Shown: positions 1 through 9,407, numbered from the stretch's first letter. The stretch: 64,000 nt of DNA from an uncultured Porphyromonadaceae bacterium (GCA_947649495.1 CANSRU010000005.1:86780-150779); one strand, 5' to 3'. A program made the numbers and translations. The notes: generated from the sequence alone by a model not told the origin.

Positions 1-2531
1 GGATTAGATGAAGCACCAATTCCTATCATTTTGAAAACTTCGAACGGAGTTGATTCAACTCCAGTTCTATAAAGGTAAGCAGTTGTGCCAATTATAGGAC
101 TATAATCGAATTCATCAGAAGAATAGGTAAATGCGGTAGATTTTGAGGAATGCTGTTTAGCAGAAGAAGTTGCCAATATTAAATTTGATTTCACATCATC
201 AAACGATGAATATAAATTCAAAATATCATCTGAAATTTTTCTACGTCTAGTAATTTCACAAACAGGAACGCCGGATTTGTAATCAACAGGTGTATATCCG
301 TAGTAATATGTATTGAAATCCTGAGAAACTGCCTTTCTTCCTACGCGAAAAGGTCTTAATGGAGCTTTCCACCTATCGAGACGTTGAAGAAACAGTCTCT
401 CTTGTTTGTTGTAATCCAAATAGAAATTCCTAAATTCTTCATAAGAATTTTGAGACATCAAACTATCTGGCATAAGGAATGCAAGAATTCCATCTTTGTT
501 TAACCAATTAGAAGCTGTCACATTGGATATTAATGCGCAAATATTAAGTTGTGCGCCTCCATATAGACCTCCGTCATTACAGAATATATTCCTCACATCA
601 CAAAATTGCTTGATCTTGCGTGTATATGCAGCTGGGAGGTGCTCCCACTTTACCCATGGTGGATTACCAACAATCAAATCTTGATTGTTGATACGAGCTA
701 TCAACATGAAATTAGTTACGATTCTTATCCAAATACCATCCCAGTTATTTTTATGAAGATATGTGAGATTTTCAGATAGCGCACGAATCAATGATAAAAG
801 TTTGGAGGAAGATTTTTCTTCATCAGACAACTCTTTCACAATAATTCTATATAAAGCATCTGAATTATCCGTTTTTACCATAGACTGCAATGCCGACATA
901 ATTTTACCAAACGATGGTAAAAGAACTAAACGTTTGGGTAAAGTCACATCGAAACTCTCACACTTAATATTATTAATCGAATAATAATAACAAACAATAT
1001 CGTCTATTTTCTTTTCTGTGGGGATAATTGCGGAATCACCAAGATATATTGGGATTTCGACATCCTCAATATTGCATATTTGATGAAGAGCAATAAAATA
1101 ACTAACCCTAGCAGAAAGGACTGAAAGTGGATTGATATCTATGCCCTTTACACGAGATACTATATCGTTCACTAATGTATTACGATTTTCTTGAGATAGA
1201 TCACGTATAGAGGTCGTACCTACAATTTTTTTTATGAGTGAAATTATGAATATTCCAGAACCACAACAAGGGTCTATTGCGTTCCATCGCTTGTTTGATA
1301 TGAGACTTAATGACTCAGAAATTACCCTATCGGCAAGCCATTCCGGTGTAAAATATTCTCCCATTGAGTGACGAACCGATTGAGGAATAATAGACATATA
1401 TAAATCCTTGAAAATGTCTATGGGATTATAGGAAACTTCAAGAGAAAATGCAGAATATGCATCTACGACTTTTATGAGTGAAGAAATAGAATTGTATATT
1501 TCATCATTCCATTGGTTCTTGTCCGCATACCATGAGAAAAAATCTCCTTCCAAAAAATTACGAATTCCTTGACTGGAATAGGAGTATCCATCTTCCAAAT
1601 TAAGGAAAAATTTGAGCATTTTGGCGGATGTAAGATTTACCAAATCATGATATCCAGATGTGTCAGAATTAAAATTCAAACGATCAACAACCTTGCATGC
1701 AATTAATTTTACGATAATTGCATATGTTGTTTGAAGAGCAAATAATGCTTTGTATTCAACATCGGGGTCTGCTATGGTAAAACCGAAAATATTAGATAAA
1801 TCAATACGCCGTTTTTCTATATCTAAGCTCTTGCCGTTATCATCTATTGAAAGATGCATAAGGCTTTTCCATTCAGAAAAAAGCATTTGAGATTTGTCTA
1901 CTACATTGTGCAGGAGCTCATTTAACAAAACGATTGCTACTTTTTTAGAATAAGAGTCTGATATAGGTGATATTGCGAAATCTTTTACAATATTACCTGG
2001 TTCAAATTTTTTGGTGCTTTTATTCAATATTGCCTTTATTACGGTATCAATATCGGATTTTTCCAATACCTTGAGAGCTGTGTGCCTTACTTCTTCTCCA
2101 ACAAAGGAAAAATATGAAATCTTAGTTCCATCTGTAAGAATTGCGTCACGTTTTTCCCCGTTATTGTTATTGAGGGCAATGAGATAATCGGTCACTTGTT
2201 GATAAGCAGATAAGATATCAACCTCAGAAATTAAAGCAGAGTGATGCTTGTATTCAATAATCAAATCGTTCATTATAGAATCAACTCGACCATTAGACAC
2301 ATCCGAATTAAAAGAATGCACGATTCCTCTGATAACTGTTTCCCGTTGTATATCTATGTTAAGGTTTAGTTTCTGTTTTAAAAGAAAGAAGATTTCTCTT
2401 TCAAAAACAGACGCAGTTTCAGCTTCAGAATTAGAAAGTTCCGAAGCACGAACTATATTAGTTAAAACACAATCTATTTCAGTGAGGTATTCCCCACTGT
2501 TTAACCATTGAGTAACTGTTGAATTAACCAT
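1..2531 (-). CDS. Type IIG-like restriction endonuclease-methyltransferase (partial)
   Basis: The minus-strand frame opens with ATG at 2531 and stays open to the window edge, giving about 843 residues without a stop, so the C-terminus is missing. Around residues 80-95 it reads NGRVDS followed by LIIEYK, a D...E-x-K arrangement typical of PD-(D/E)XK nucleases. The methyltransferase core follows with SAM motif I DPCCGSGIF (about residue 415) and catalytic motif IV NPPWVKW (about residue 620), as in N6-adenine methylases of the Eco57I type. Nuclease plus methylase in one chain without visible helicase motifs suggests a type IIG enzyme; the target-recognition part would lie beyond the left edge. 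The gene is much more AT-rich than its neighbours, suggesting horizontal acquisition. A defence methylase lacking cleavage activity is the main alternative. Confidence 0.85.
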   Translation of the reverse strand, partial: MVNSTVTQWLNSGEYLTEIDCVLTNIVRASELSNSEAETASVFEREIFFLLKQKLNLNIDIQRETVIRGIVHSFNSDVSNGRVDSIMNDLIIEYKHHSALISEVDILSAYQQVTDYLIALNNNNGEKRDAILTDGTKISYFSFVGEEVRHTALKVLEKSDIDTVIKAILNKSTKKFEPGNIVKDFAISPISDSYSKKVAIVLLNELLHNVVDKSQMLFSEWKSLMHLSIDDNGKSLDIEKRRIDLSNIFGFTIADPDVEYKALFALQTTYAIIVKLIACKVVDRLNFNSDTSGYHDLVNLTSAKMLKFFLNLEDGYSYSSQGIRNFLEGDFFSWYADKNQWNDEIYNSISSLIKVVDAYSAFSLEVSYNPIDIFKDLYMSIIPQSVRHSMGEYFTPEWLADRVISESLSLISNKRWNAIDPCCGSGIFIISLIKKIVGTTSIRDLSQENRNTLVNDIVSRVKGIDINPLSVLSARVSYFIALHQICNIEDVEIPIYLGDSAIIPTEKKIDDIVCYYYSINNIKCESFDVTLPKRLVLLPSFGKIMSALQSMVKTDNSDALYRIIVKELSDEEKSSSKLLSLIRALSENLTYLHKNNWDGIWIRIVTNFMLIARINNQDLIVGNPPWVKWEHLPAAYTRKIKQFCDVRNIFCNDGGLYGGAQLNICALISNVTASNWLNKDGILAFLMPDSLMSQNSYEEFRNFYLDYNKQERLFLQRLDRWKAPLRPFRVGRKAVSQDFNTYYYGYTPVDYKSGVPVCEITRRRKISDDILNLYSSFDDVKSNLILATSSAKQHSSKSTAFTYSSDEFDYSPIIGTTAYLYRTGVESTPFEVFKMIGIGASSN

Positions 2532-2711
2532 ATTCAAAAGTCAAAACCCCTTTGTAGCATCTGAAAGACGACCTTATCGAGCTGCGCTCGCTTTGCAAAA
2601 GCAAAGAATGCCTGTAACGACTACAAGGATGTTCCCAATTTTTTCGGCTCGCGCCGTAGTTCTTTTATTGTTAGTTGGTCGTTTTCAGATAGACGTTACT
2701 ATTCCTAATTA

Positions 2712-2740
2712 CAAAGTTACAAAGATTTTCGAGACAACAA
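2712..2740 (-). promoter_or_regulatory. Promoter of the type IIG-like gene
   Basis: On the minus strand TTG (2738-2740) lies 18 nt upstream of TAACTTTG (2712-2719), a perfect Bacteroidetes -7 element. It sits about 180 nt before the ATG at 2531. Its -33 element overlaps the end of the inverted repeat 2736-2771. Confidence 0.6.
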
Positions 2741-2771
2741 TCGGTTATGTCGTAAAACATAACCGATTGTT
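2736..2771. repeat. 15-bp perfect inverted repeat, candidate operator
   Basis: Arms 2736-2750 and 2757-2771 are perfect reverse complements separated by the six bases cgtaaa. The palindrome overlaps the -33 region of the minus-strand promoter that reads into the restriction gene. It could bind a regulator or form a hairpin; there is no T-run, so a terminator is unlikely. Confidence 0.6.
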
Positions 2772-2948
2772 ATTCGGGATAAACGCCCTATTTCTCAAAA
2801 TTCAGGTTCACTTCGCCTCGCTGATGCGGTGGATGAGAAGGAGGCGGCGAGGTCGGCACGGCAGACGTGGATTTCGTTCTATCTTATGCTACGAAAGCGT
2901 GGGGAGATAACCGGCATCTCGGGGGAGTGAATTTGTGCCGAGGGAGGG

Positions 2949-5276
2949 TTAGCGGAGGAAGCGGGGGGCTTGGAGGAAGAGGCCGAAGGTGAGGCCGAAG
3001 TTCCAGCGGCCTTCGGGGACGCTGGAGTAGTGGCAGTAGGCGGAGACGTTGGTGAATGGGAGGGCCATTACGAGTTCGGCCTGGGCGAAGTATTCGACGG
3101 TGGAGAAGCGGCGTCCATACCATGCGGTGCCGTCGGGCATTTCTTTGATGCGGCTTTCGGGTAGGAAGAGGTCGAATGTGCTGCGCAGCTGGAATACGTT
3201 GTTGAGTTTCCATACGGGGACCACGGCAGCTGCGGCGTAGCGGTAGGCGCGGAACGATGGGGAGAGAACGTTGTTGAACGATGGCGACGGGATGTAGGCG
3301 GGGGCGAATGCCACGGCTTCACTATACTGCTCGGGACGCCCATGGCTTGAGGCGAGGATGTTAAGTTCGGCTCCCAAGGAGAATTTTGGCGATAGGTTCC
3401 AATATTTGCGGCACAGCAGTTCAATCTGTCCCCAGCCGGCATGATGCGACCGATGGTCGACAGTGTGCGCGCCGCCTCCGGAGAAGTATCGGCGGCCGAG
3501 CACTCCGAGCACCTTGAGACGGTAGAAAGCTCCGTCGGTGGGCACGGTTACGGAGTTGAGTGTGGAGTATTCGTACATCGCCTCGGCTTTGGCGAGGCGG
3601 CGGGTAAGACGGTCGTCGTAGCGCATCGCTATGGTTCCGGCCTCGGGCATCACGTTGTGATAGTATTTGTCAATCAGCAGTCCATAGCCGGCAGCCACTT
3701 CCACTCTTGCATTGCGGCCGGCAGCCACGCCATAGGCCAGACGGCCGTAGAATTCGTCGGAGGTAAGCACTGTGGGGTCGCTTGTCTGGAAGAAGTAGCT
3801 GTCGCGCGGAAAGTATTTCTGCCGCGAGGCCACGGCTTTAAGTTCGAGCCCGGAGGGTACGGCACGCAGCAGGCGTATGTGGGCGCTGGCTTCGGCTCCG
3901 AGGTAACTTTGGCCTATCCAGGCGTTGAAGCGTGCGTCGAATGAGTTGAAGCTAAGGGTCTTGTAACCGGTGGTGAGAAACAGCATGCTGTTGGTGGAGG
4001 TGGAGAGATAGCCACCTATGCCGGCATCGAAATTGTTTTTAAGTGTGGCCCGGAGGTCGAGGGTGAACAGGCCGGTGGAGTCGTTGTAAATGGCCTGCGG
4101 CACGAGGTTGCGGAACTTACCGGGAGTGATGGCGCGATAGTAGGCTGCGCGTGCCCGGGCGAGCCCGAATGTGTCGGGGCGGTTGTGGGTGAACAGGTAG
4201 CGCACATAGCTGTTCTGCGACGGCGTGCCTCCGGTGACATTTACGGAATCGAAGCGCAGATAAGGCGTGGCCGACCGATAGACCTTGCGCCGCAGGGTGC
4301 GTGCCTCGGCCGGGATGCGGGTGTGTATGCGCGACTTTATCGAATCCATCATCGACATCGCTTTGTCGTAGCCTATCTTGTAAATCTGCCGAGCCTTGTC
4401 GAAGTCGAGAAGCGCAAACTGTTCGAGATGGATGCGCATTTTTATGCCACGCCATGGCTGGATGGAGTCGTTGGCCGGCTGCATGATAAGATTTTCAAGC
4501 TGACTTACAACATCGCTTTTACCGGTGTCGGTGCCATCAGACGACACATCGACGCCAATCATTATGGAGGGAGCGAACTGCGAGGTCATAACATCTACGG
4601 GGAAATTGTCGTAAATGCCGCCGTCGTACATCATGCGTCCATCTATCTCGGTGGGGTGGAACACCAATGGGAAACTCATCGAAGCCCTGACGGCATCGCC
4701 GAGCGAACCTGATTTACACACCAGCCCGCGGTGGGCGCTGACGTCGGACACCACAGCCCTGAAGGGGACGAACAGGCGGTTGAAATCGCCACCACACTGC
4801 GCGGTGGCTGCCGAATAAAGCTCCATGAAACCGAAGTTCATGGGGAGCGGATTGATAAGGCTTGAGGGCAGGATGGAATTCTTACGCCCGGCCTTCCCTT
4901 CGCCGAAATTCAATGTAAGCATGGCCGGACTGGGCGCGTCCTGAAGGAAATAGTAGGACAGTTTCTTGTCTATACGTCCTGTAGACCAATTGGCGAACTC
5001 GCGCGAGCCGAGCAGCTCCATCATCTGCTCGGGGGTATAACCCATTGCATAGAGGCTGCCTACGATGGCGCCCATCGACGTGCCCGATATGTAGTCAATG
5101 GGAATATCATTGTCCTCAAGAGCCTGAATCACACCGATGTGAGCCACACCTTTAGCCCCACCACCGCTGAGCACAAGCCCTACCGACTGCTCGGCAGCCA
5201 CGGAATCGGGCACCGGCTGCGAACACAACAGCTGCACCGACAGCAGCAAAGCCATAACAAACGATATCAACCGCAT
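2949..5276 (-). CDS. Patatin-like phospholipase with C-terminal Omp85-type barrel
   Basis: The 775-residue protein starts with a signal peptide (MRLISFVMALLLSVQLLCS). The patatin domain, about residues 30-235, has the oxyanion loop GGGAKG, the nucleophile elbow GTSMG and the catalytic Asp in DGG (YDGGIYDN). The remainder (about 340-775) is rich in alternating aromatic and polar strands and ends in phenylalanine-containing segments, like the beta barrel of the PlpD family of patatin-Omp85 fusions. It is predicted to be an outer-membrane lipase whose barrel anchors or exports the catalytic domain. It is divergently transcribed from the Lrp gene. The substrate cannot be told from sequence. Confidence 0.88.
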   Translation of the reverse strand: MRLISFVMALLLSVQLLCSQPVPDSVAAEQSVGLVLSGGGAKGVAHIGVIQALEDNDIPIDYISGTSMGAIVGSLYAMGYTPEQMMELLGSREFANWSTGRIDKKLSYYFLQDAPSPAMLTLNFGEGKAGRKNSILPSSLINPLPMNFGFMELYSAATAQCGGDFNRLFVPFRAVVSDVSAHRGLVCKSGSLGDAVRASMSFPLVFHPTEIDGRMMYDGGIYDNFPVDVMTSQFAPSIMIGVDVSSDGTDTGKSDVVSQLENLIMQPANDSIQPWRGIKMRIHLEQFALLDFDKARQIYKIGYDKAMSMMDSIKSRIHTRIPAEARTLRRKVYRSATPYLRFDSVNVTGGTPSQNSYVRYLFTHNRPDTFGLARARAAYYRAITPGKFRNLVPQAIYNDSTGLFTLDLRATLKNNFDAGIGGYLSTSTNSMLFLTTGYKTLSFNSFDARFNAWIGQSYLGAEASAHIRLLRAVPSGLELKAVASRQKYFPRDSYFFQTSDPTVLTSDEFYGRLAYGVAAGRNARVEVAAGYGLLIDKYYHNVMPEAGTIAMRYDDRLTRRLAKAEAMYEYSTLNSVTVPTDGAFYRLKVLGVLGRRYFSGGGAHTVDHRSHHAGWGQIELLCRKYWNLSPKFSLGAELNILASSHGRPEQYSEAVAFAPAYIPSPSFNNVLSPSFRAYRYAAAAVVPVWKLNNVFQLRSTFDLFLPESRIKEMPDGTAWYGRRFSTVEYFAQAELVMALPFTNVSAYCHYSSVPEGRWNFGLTFGLFLQAPRFLR

Positions 5277-5372
5277 AAGTTCAATAAAAAAATTCAGAGC
5301 ATAAAGTTAGGTTTACTTGTCCAAACGGCCAAATAATATATGAAATGACGACTGTTTGCTTGGAAAGTTTAG

Positions 5373-5380
5373 TAACTTTG
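5373..5380 (+). promoter_or_regulatory. -7 element upstream of the Lrp gene
   Basis: TAACTTTG, an exact Bacteroidetes -7 match, lies 27 nt before the ATG at 5408. No well-spaced -33 partner is evident. Confidence 0.4.
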
Positions 5381-5407
5381 CGGTATTAACCTTACAATAC
5401 TATCATC

Positions 5408-5875
5408 ATGCCACAGACAGAACTTGACAGGCTTGATTGCAAGATACTGGAACTATTGTCGGCCAACGCACGGAAGCCATTTCTGGAGATAGCCCGCGAA
5501 TGCAATGTTTCGGGTGCATCGGTACACCAACGCGTACAGAAACTAATAGCCTCGGGAGCCATCCAGGGGTTTGACACGCTGATAAATCCCGCCGTGCTGG
5601 GCTACGACACCTGCGCATATATCGGATTCTTCCTGAGCGACCCTTCGCAATTCGATACAGCGGCCGAGGAGCTGCGCAAGATTCCGGAGGTGGTCGAAGT
5701 GCACTACACGACTGGCAAATACGACCTGCTCATAAAGCTGTATGCCAAAAACAACCGCCATCTTCTGCAACTGATACACGACAAGCTGCAGGGGATAGTG
5801 AGCGGACGCACCGAGACGCTTATCTCGTTTAAAGAGGAGTTCCGGCGTCAGATACCCATAGACATCAACGAATAA
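5408..5875 (+). CDS. Lrp/AsnC family transcriptional regulator
   Basis: The 155-residue protein has the usual Lrp length and layout. An N-terminal winged helix-turn-helix covers about residues 5-60 (LDRLDCKILELL, then the recognition helix around VSGASVHQRVQKL). An AsnC/RAM ligand-binding domain follows (VVEVHYTTGKYDLLIKLYAK). Such proteins usually sense amino acids and act as oligomers on nearby promoters. It precedes the GT2 gene by 12 nt, so it may be co-transcribed with, and possibly regulate, the cell-wall-related cluster downstream. The ligand and targets are unknown. Confidence 0.9.
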   Translation: MPQTELDRLDCKILELLSANARKPFLEIARECNVSGASVHQRVQKLIASGAIQGFDTLINPAVLGYDTCAYIGFFLSDPSQFDTAAEELRKIPEVVEVHYTTGKYDLLIKLYAKNNRHLLQLIHDKLQGIVSGRTETLISFKEEFRRQIPIDINE

Positions 5876-5887
5876 GCATCGGGAACA

Positions 5888-7210
5888 ATGATCACATCAG
5901 GACTTTGCAACTCCGCCACCATGCGCACATTGGCTCTTGACGCGCAGATGCCGTACGTGGCACTGTGCGTGGACAGCAACATGTCGCCCGACATATCGCC
6001 CGCTGCCCTCGGGCGCATGGCCACGATAATGGAGAATTGCGGTGCAGCAATGGTATATTCGGATTACCGGACCATAGCGCACGATGCCGTAACCGACACG
6101 CTATGCACGGAATATCTCGAAGGCTCCGTGCGCGATGATTTCTCATTCGGCCCCCTTGTGATGGTCAATCAGGAGATGTTCAGGCAAGCAGTGGAGGAGA
6201 TGGAGAGGGAATATGAGTATGCCGCATGGTACGACGTGCGTCTGCGGCTCTACCGCAAAGGGGCCATAGTGCATATTCCCGAAATGCTCTACACGGCTAC
6301 CCCGCTCGAACATCCGGATAAGGGTGGTGAGCGGCAGTTTGACTATGTGAATCCCCGCAACCGCAAGGTACAGATAGAGATGGAGCAGGCGTTCACCTCA
6401 CACCTGAAAGCCATAGGGGCTTACCTCGCGCCGCAGTTTGACACGCCCGATTTCGGGGATGGATTTCCGGTAGAGGCCACAATAGTGATTCCTGTGAAAA
6501 ACAGGGTGAACACCATAGCCGACGCCGTGTTCAGCGCTCTTGACCAACAGGCGCCATTTGACTACAATGTGATAGTGGTGGACAACCACAGCGACGATGG
6601 CACGACCGAAGTGTTGCGCAGGCTCAGCGAAGGTGAACCGCGGCTTTTACACCTGATACCCGACAGCCACACGCTCGGGATAGGCGGTTGCTGGAATCTG
6701 GCCTTGTCGCACGCGAAGTGCGGACGATTTGCCGTGCAGCTCGACAGCGACGACCTGTACAGTTCGTCGGACACATTGGCGCGGATAGTGGAAACATTCC
6801 ACAGCATGCGCTGCGCAATGGTGGTGGGATCATACAGCCTTACAGATTTCGCGCTCAACCCCATCCCGCCGGGCACGATAGACCACCGCGAATGGACCGA
6901 TGGCAACGGACGCAACAATGCGCTGCGGATAAATGGACTTGGCGCGCCACGCGCATTTGCCACCGCTATAGCGAGGAGTATGCCCATGCCCGATGTATCG
7001 TATGGCGAGGACTATGCCATGGGGCTGCGTATGTCGCGCAACTACCGCATAGGCCGCATATACGAGGTGCTGTATCTATGCCGGCGGTGGGAGGGGAACT
7101 CCGATGCGGCACTCAGCATGGAGAAAGCCAACCGCTACAACTTCTACAAAGACTGCCTGCGCACATGGGAGATTGAAGCACGCCGTAAACTGAACGCCAC
7201 CACACCATGA
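5888..7210 (+). CDS. Glycosyltransferase family 2 protein with N-terminal extension
   Basis: The 440-residue protein has a GT-A family 2 core beginning near residue 196 (ATIVIPVKNRVNTIADAVFSALDQQ), with VVDNHSDDGT and the metal-binding motif LDSDD. About 190 residues precede it; they resemble a second, degenerate GT-A half (YVALCVDSN, MVYSDYRT), so this is possibly a tandem glycosyltransferase with an inactive N-terminal copy. No signal peptide or membrane span is seen, so it is cytoplasmic. Its stop overlaps the next start by 4 nt (7207-7210), implying translational coupling with the GalT-like gene. The sugar donor and acceptor are unknown. Confidence 0.8.
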   Translation: MITSGLCNSATMRTLALDAQMPYVALCVDSNMSPDISPAALGRMATIMENCGAAMVYSDYRTIAHDAVTDTLCTEYLEGSVRDDFSFGPLVMVNQEMFRQAVEEMEREYEYAAWYDVRLRLYRKGAIVHIPEMLYTATPLEHPDKGGERQFDYVNPRNRKVQIEMEQAFTSHLKAIGAYLAPQFDTPDFGDGFPVEATIVIPVKNRVNTIADAVFSALDQQAPFDYNVIVVDNHSDDGTTEVLRRLSEGEPRLLHLIPDSHTLGIGGCWNLALSHAKCGRFAVQLDSDDLYSSSDTLARIVETFHSMRCAMVVGSYSLTDFALNPIPPGTIDHREWTDGNGRNNALRINGLGAPRAFATAIARSMPMPDVSYGEDYAMGLRMSRNYRIGRIYEVLYLCRRWEGNSDAALSMEKANRYNFYKDCLRTWEIEARRKLNATTP

Positions 7211-8094
7211 CGGCGGAGGAAATAAACGGTTTCATAACCCGGCAGATGGCAGCATGGTCATTGGCAAGGCGCAACCATGACGCCCTGAATGCCGTGGCCA
7301 CCCGCGAAATCACCGTTAATGGGCAACATATTATATTGCAGCACAATCCGGCACGAGCATTGTCGTCGGGAGCAGATGTGCGCACCGAAGCCGTCGCGGC
7401 CCGTCCATGCTTTTTGTGCGGCGACAACCGCCCAACAGAACAGACATACATCGAATCGGGCAACTATCAGATATTGCTTAACCCCTACCCTATTTTCCCG
7501 GGGCATCTCACCATTGCCCACCGTGAGCACACTCCGCAGGCCATAAACGAACGCATTGCCGACATGCTGCATCTGACCGATTTTCTCCCCGGCATGACAA
7601 TATTCTACAATGGACCGAGATGCGGAGCCTCGGCACCCGACCATGCACATTTCCAGGGTGTAGGCTCACATTTCTTGCCGATATGGCAGGATATTGAAGC
7701 TGATTGCGGAACTACCATAACGAACGGAATACCATCGGGGATACTGATAACCGCAACAGATATCACACAGGCCGAAAGGATGGCGGAAGAGGCCATCGAT
7801 AAATTACCCAGGCGGGCAGATGCCGTAGAGCCGATGGTCAACATACTTACACGGCGCCTGCCGGAGATGTATCAGGTGCTCATAATCCCCCGCAAGTGCC
7901 ACCGGCCCGGCAATTTCACCACCGACCCCGACGACAACGCAGGCATATTCGTCAGTCCGGCATCGATAGATGTGGCAGGCGTGATTGTAACTCCACGACT
8001 CCGCGATTTTGAGAACCTTACTGAAGATGCTATCTTCAATCTACTCACAGAAGTGTGCTATATGCACAATGAGCTATCAGAGATTTTGAAATGA
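7207..8094 (+). CDS. DUF4922-type protein of the GalT/HIT superfamily
   Basis: The 295-residue protein carries a CFLC pair at residues 68-71, the segment NPYPIFPGHLTIAHREH and the active-site motif HAHFQ at 146-150. An H-x-H-x-Q motif is the nucleotidylyl-histidine site of galactose-1-phosphate uridylyltransferase and of GDP-L-galactose phosphorylase, and C-x2-C matches the zinc site of that family. The protein therefore probably transfers a nucleotide to or from a sugar phosphate. The family assignment is from motif recognition; the actual substrate is unknown. It overlaps both neighbours by 4 nt, which ties it to the GT2 and SpoIID-like genes. Confidence 0.75.
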   Translation: MTAEEINGFITRQMAAWSLARRNHDALNAVATREITVNGQHIILQHNPARALSSGADVRTEAVAARPCFLCGDNRPTEQTYIESGNYQILLNPYPIFPGHLTIAHREHTPQAINERIADMLHLTDFLPGMTIFYNGPRCGASAPDHAHFQGVGSHFLPIWQDIEADCGTTITNGIPSGILITATDITQAERMAEEAIDKLPRRADAVEPMVNILTRRLPEMYQVLIIPRKCHRPGNFTTDPDDNAGIFVSPASIDVAGVIVTPRLRDFENLTEDAIFNLLTEVCYMHNELSEILK

Positions 8095-9407
8095 CAGAAC
8101 CCACAATAAAAGTAGGCATATCGGCATCTCCGGCCATCGATGTCACGATACCGGAAACATACCGGCGCAACATACCGGCTGATATAAATGGACGTCTGCA
8201 CCTGACACTGTCAGACAACGGCAAAGTCAGATGCACGGATGGCATTTGTGCCGACAGGCTGCTGTTCACAGCAACAGATGTCGACGACAGGTTTGTGATA
8301 CACAACGTGACCATAGGTATAAACTTCCATTGGGAGCAGGCCGAGGACCAGGCGTTTCACGGCGCCCTGCTCATTGAACCGGCGGCTCAGGAAGGGATGC
8401 TCCAGGCCATAAACATAATTGACGTGGAAACATATCTGCGCAGCGTGGTATCGTCGGAAATGAACGCCAACGCGCCAGAGGAGTTTCTCAAGGCACATGC
8501 CGTGATATCACGCAGCTGGCTACTTGCCCAGATATCGCACGATGATAAACCCGCAGGCCACAGATGCGTAGATTCTGATGAAGAGCTTGTGAGATGGTAC
8601 GACCGCGAGGCACACACCCGGTTCGATGTATGTGCCGACGACCACTGCCAACGCTACCAGGGATGCACCAAGGCATCCACCCCACAGGTATCGTCGGCAC
8701 TCGCGGCCACCCGCGGTGAGGTGCTTACGTACAACGGCCGACTGTGCGACGCACGGTTCTCGAAATGCTGTGGAGGAGCGACGGAAATATTCTCCACATG
8801 TTGGCAACCTGTGGACATGCCCTACCTTCAGGCTCGACCCGACATGTGCGGTCCGACAGCAATCCTGCCCGACCTGACAAAAGAGAAGGTGGCTCACGGA
8901 TGGATAGCATCGCGTCCGGAGGCGTTCTGCGCCAATCCTCCGCAAGATATACTCGCCACAGTGCTTAACGATTACGACCGCGCTACTACAGACTTCTACC
9001 GATGGTCGGTGACATACACCGCCGAAGAGATAGCCGGAATAGTGCGCGAACGCACCGGGACCGATTACGGCAGGATAATATCGCTCACCCCTCTTCACCG
9101 GGGGACGTCAGGACGCATAGACCGACTGGAGATACGTGGAACGAAGCGCACGCGCATAATAGGCAAGGAGCTCGAAATAAGACGCACGCTTTCGCGCACA
9201 CACCTCTACAGCTCGGCGTTTACCGTAAAGCCACATGAGGCTGACCGCGATGGCATACCGACCGGATGGACCATAGCCGGTGCCGGATGGGGGCATGGCG
9301 TGGGGCTGTGTCAGATAGGTGCCGCGGTGATGGCCCACCGGGGCCACAGCTACCGCGAAATCCTTGCCCACTATTTCCCCGGAGCCGAAATATCAACTAT
9401 TTACTGA
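8091..9407 (+). CDS. SpoIID/LytB-domain protein lacking a signal peptide
   Basis: The 438-residue protein contains the SpoIID pattern VETYLRSVVSSEM, where E123 aligns with the catalytic glutamate of the SpoIID lytic transglycosylase, followed by FLKAHAVISRSW. Its C-terminus has the family signature GWGHGVGLCQIGA. SpoIID enzymes cleave denuded glycan strands of peptidoglycan. Unusually, the N-terminus (MTEPTIKVGISASPAIDV) shows no signal peptide or membrane anchor, so it would act in the cytoplasm unless exported by another route. It overlaps the GalT-like gene by 4 nt and is 8 nt before the permease gene. A role on imported cell-wall fragments is inference. Confidence 0.85.
   Translation: MTEPTIKVGISASPAIDVTIPETYRRNIPADINGRLHLTLSDNGKVRCTDGICADRLLFTATDVDDRFVIHNVTIGINFHWEQAEDQAFHGALLIEPAAQEGMLQAINIIDVETYLRSVVSSEMNANAPEEFLKAHAVISRSWLLAQISHDDKPAGHRCVDSDEELVRWYDREAHTRFDVCADDHCQRYQGCTKASTPQVSSALAATRGEVLTYNGRLCDARFSKCCGGATEIFSTCWQPVDMPYLQARPDMCGPTAILPDLTKEKVAHGWIASRPEAFCANPPQDILATVLNDYDRATTDFYRWSVTYTAEEIAGIVRERTGTDYGRIISLTPLHRGTSGRIDRLEIRGTKRTRIIGKELEIRRTLSRTHLYSSAFTVKPHEADRDGIPTGWTIAGAGWGHGVGLCQIGAAVMAHRGHSYREILAHYFPGAEISTIY

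Larger units (their letters stand above)
2532..2948. other. Intergenic region between restriction gene and patatin gene
   Basis: This 417-base stretch holds the minus-strand promoter and palindrome described separately. The part from about 2800 to 2948 is GC-rich sequence beyond the patatin stop codon, with no gene or terminator that I can support. A plus-strand open frame at 2593-2910 crosses the promoter and palindrome and looks spurious. Confidence 0.5.

Noticed and set aside
2736..2771. dif-like XerCD site
   Set aside because: The 6-nt spacer fits but the inner bases flanking it (TATGT / ACATA) do not match the TTATG/CATAA pattern of known dif sites, and replication-terminus context cannot be seen.
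2593..2910. Plus-strand open frame of 105 codons
   Set aside because: It crosses the promoter and palindrome of the restriction gene and runs into GC-rich sequence with Arg-rich low complexity; no family features.
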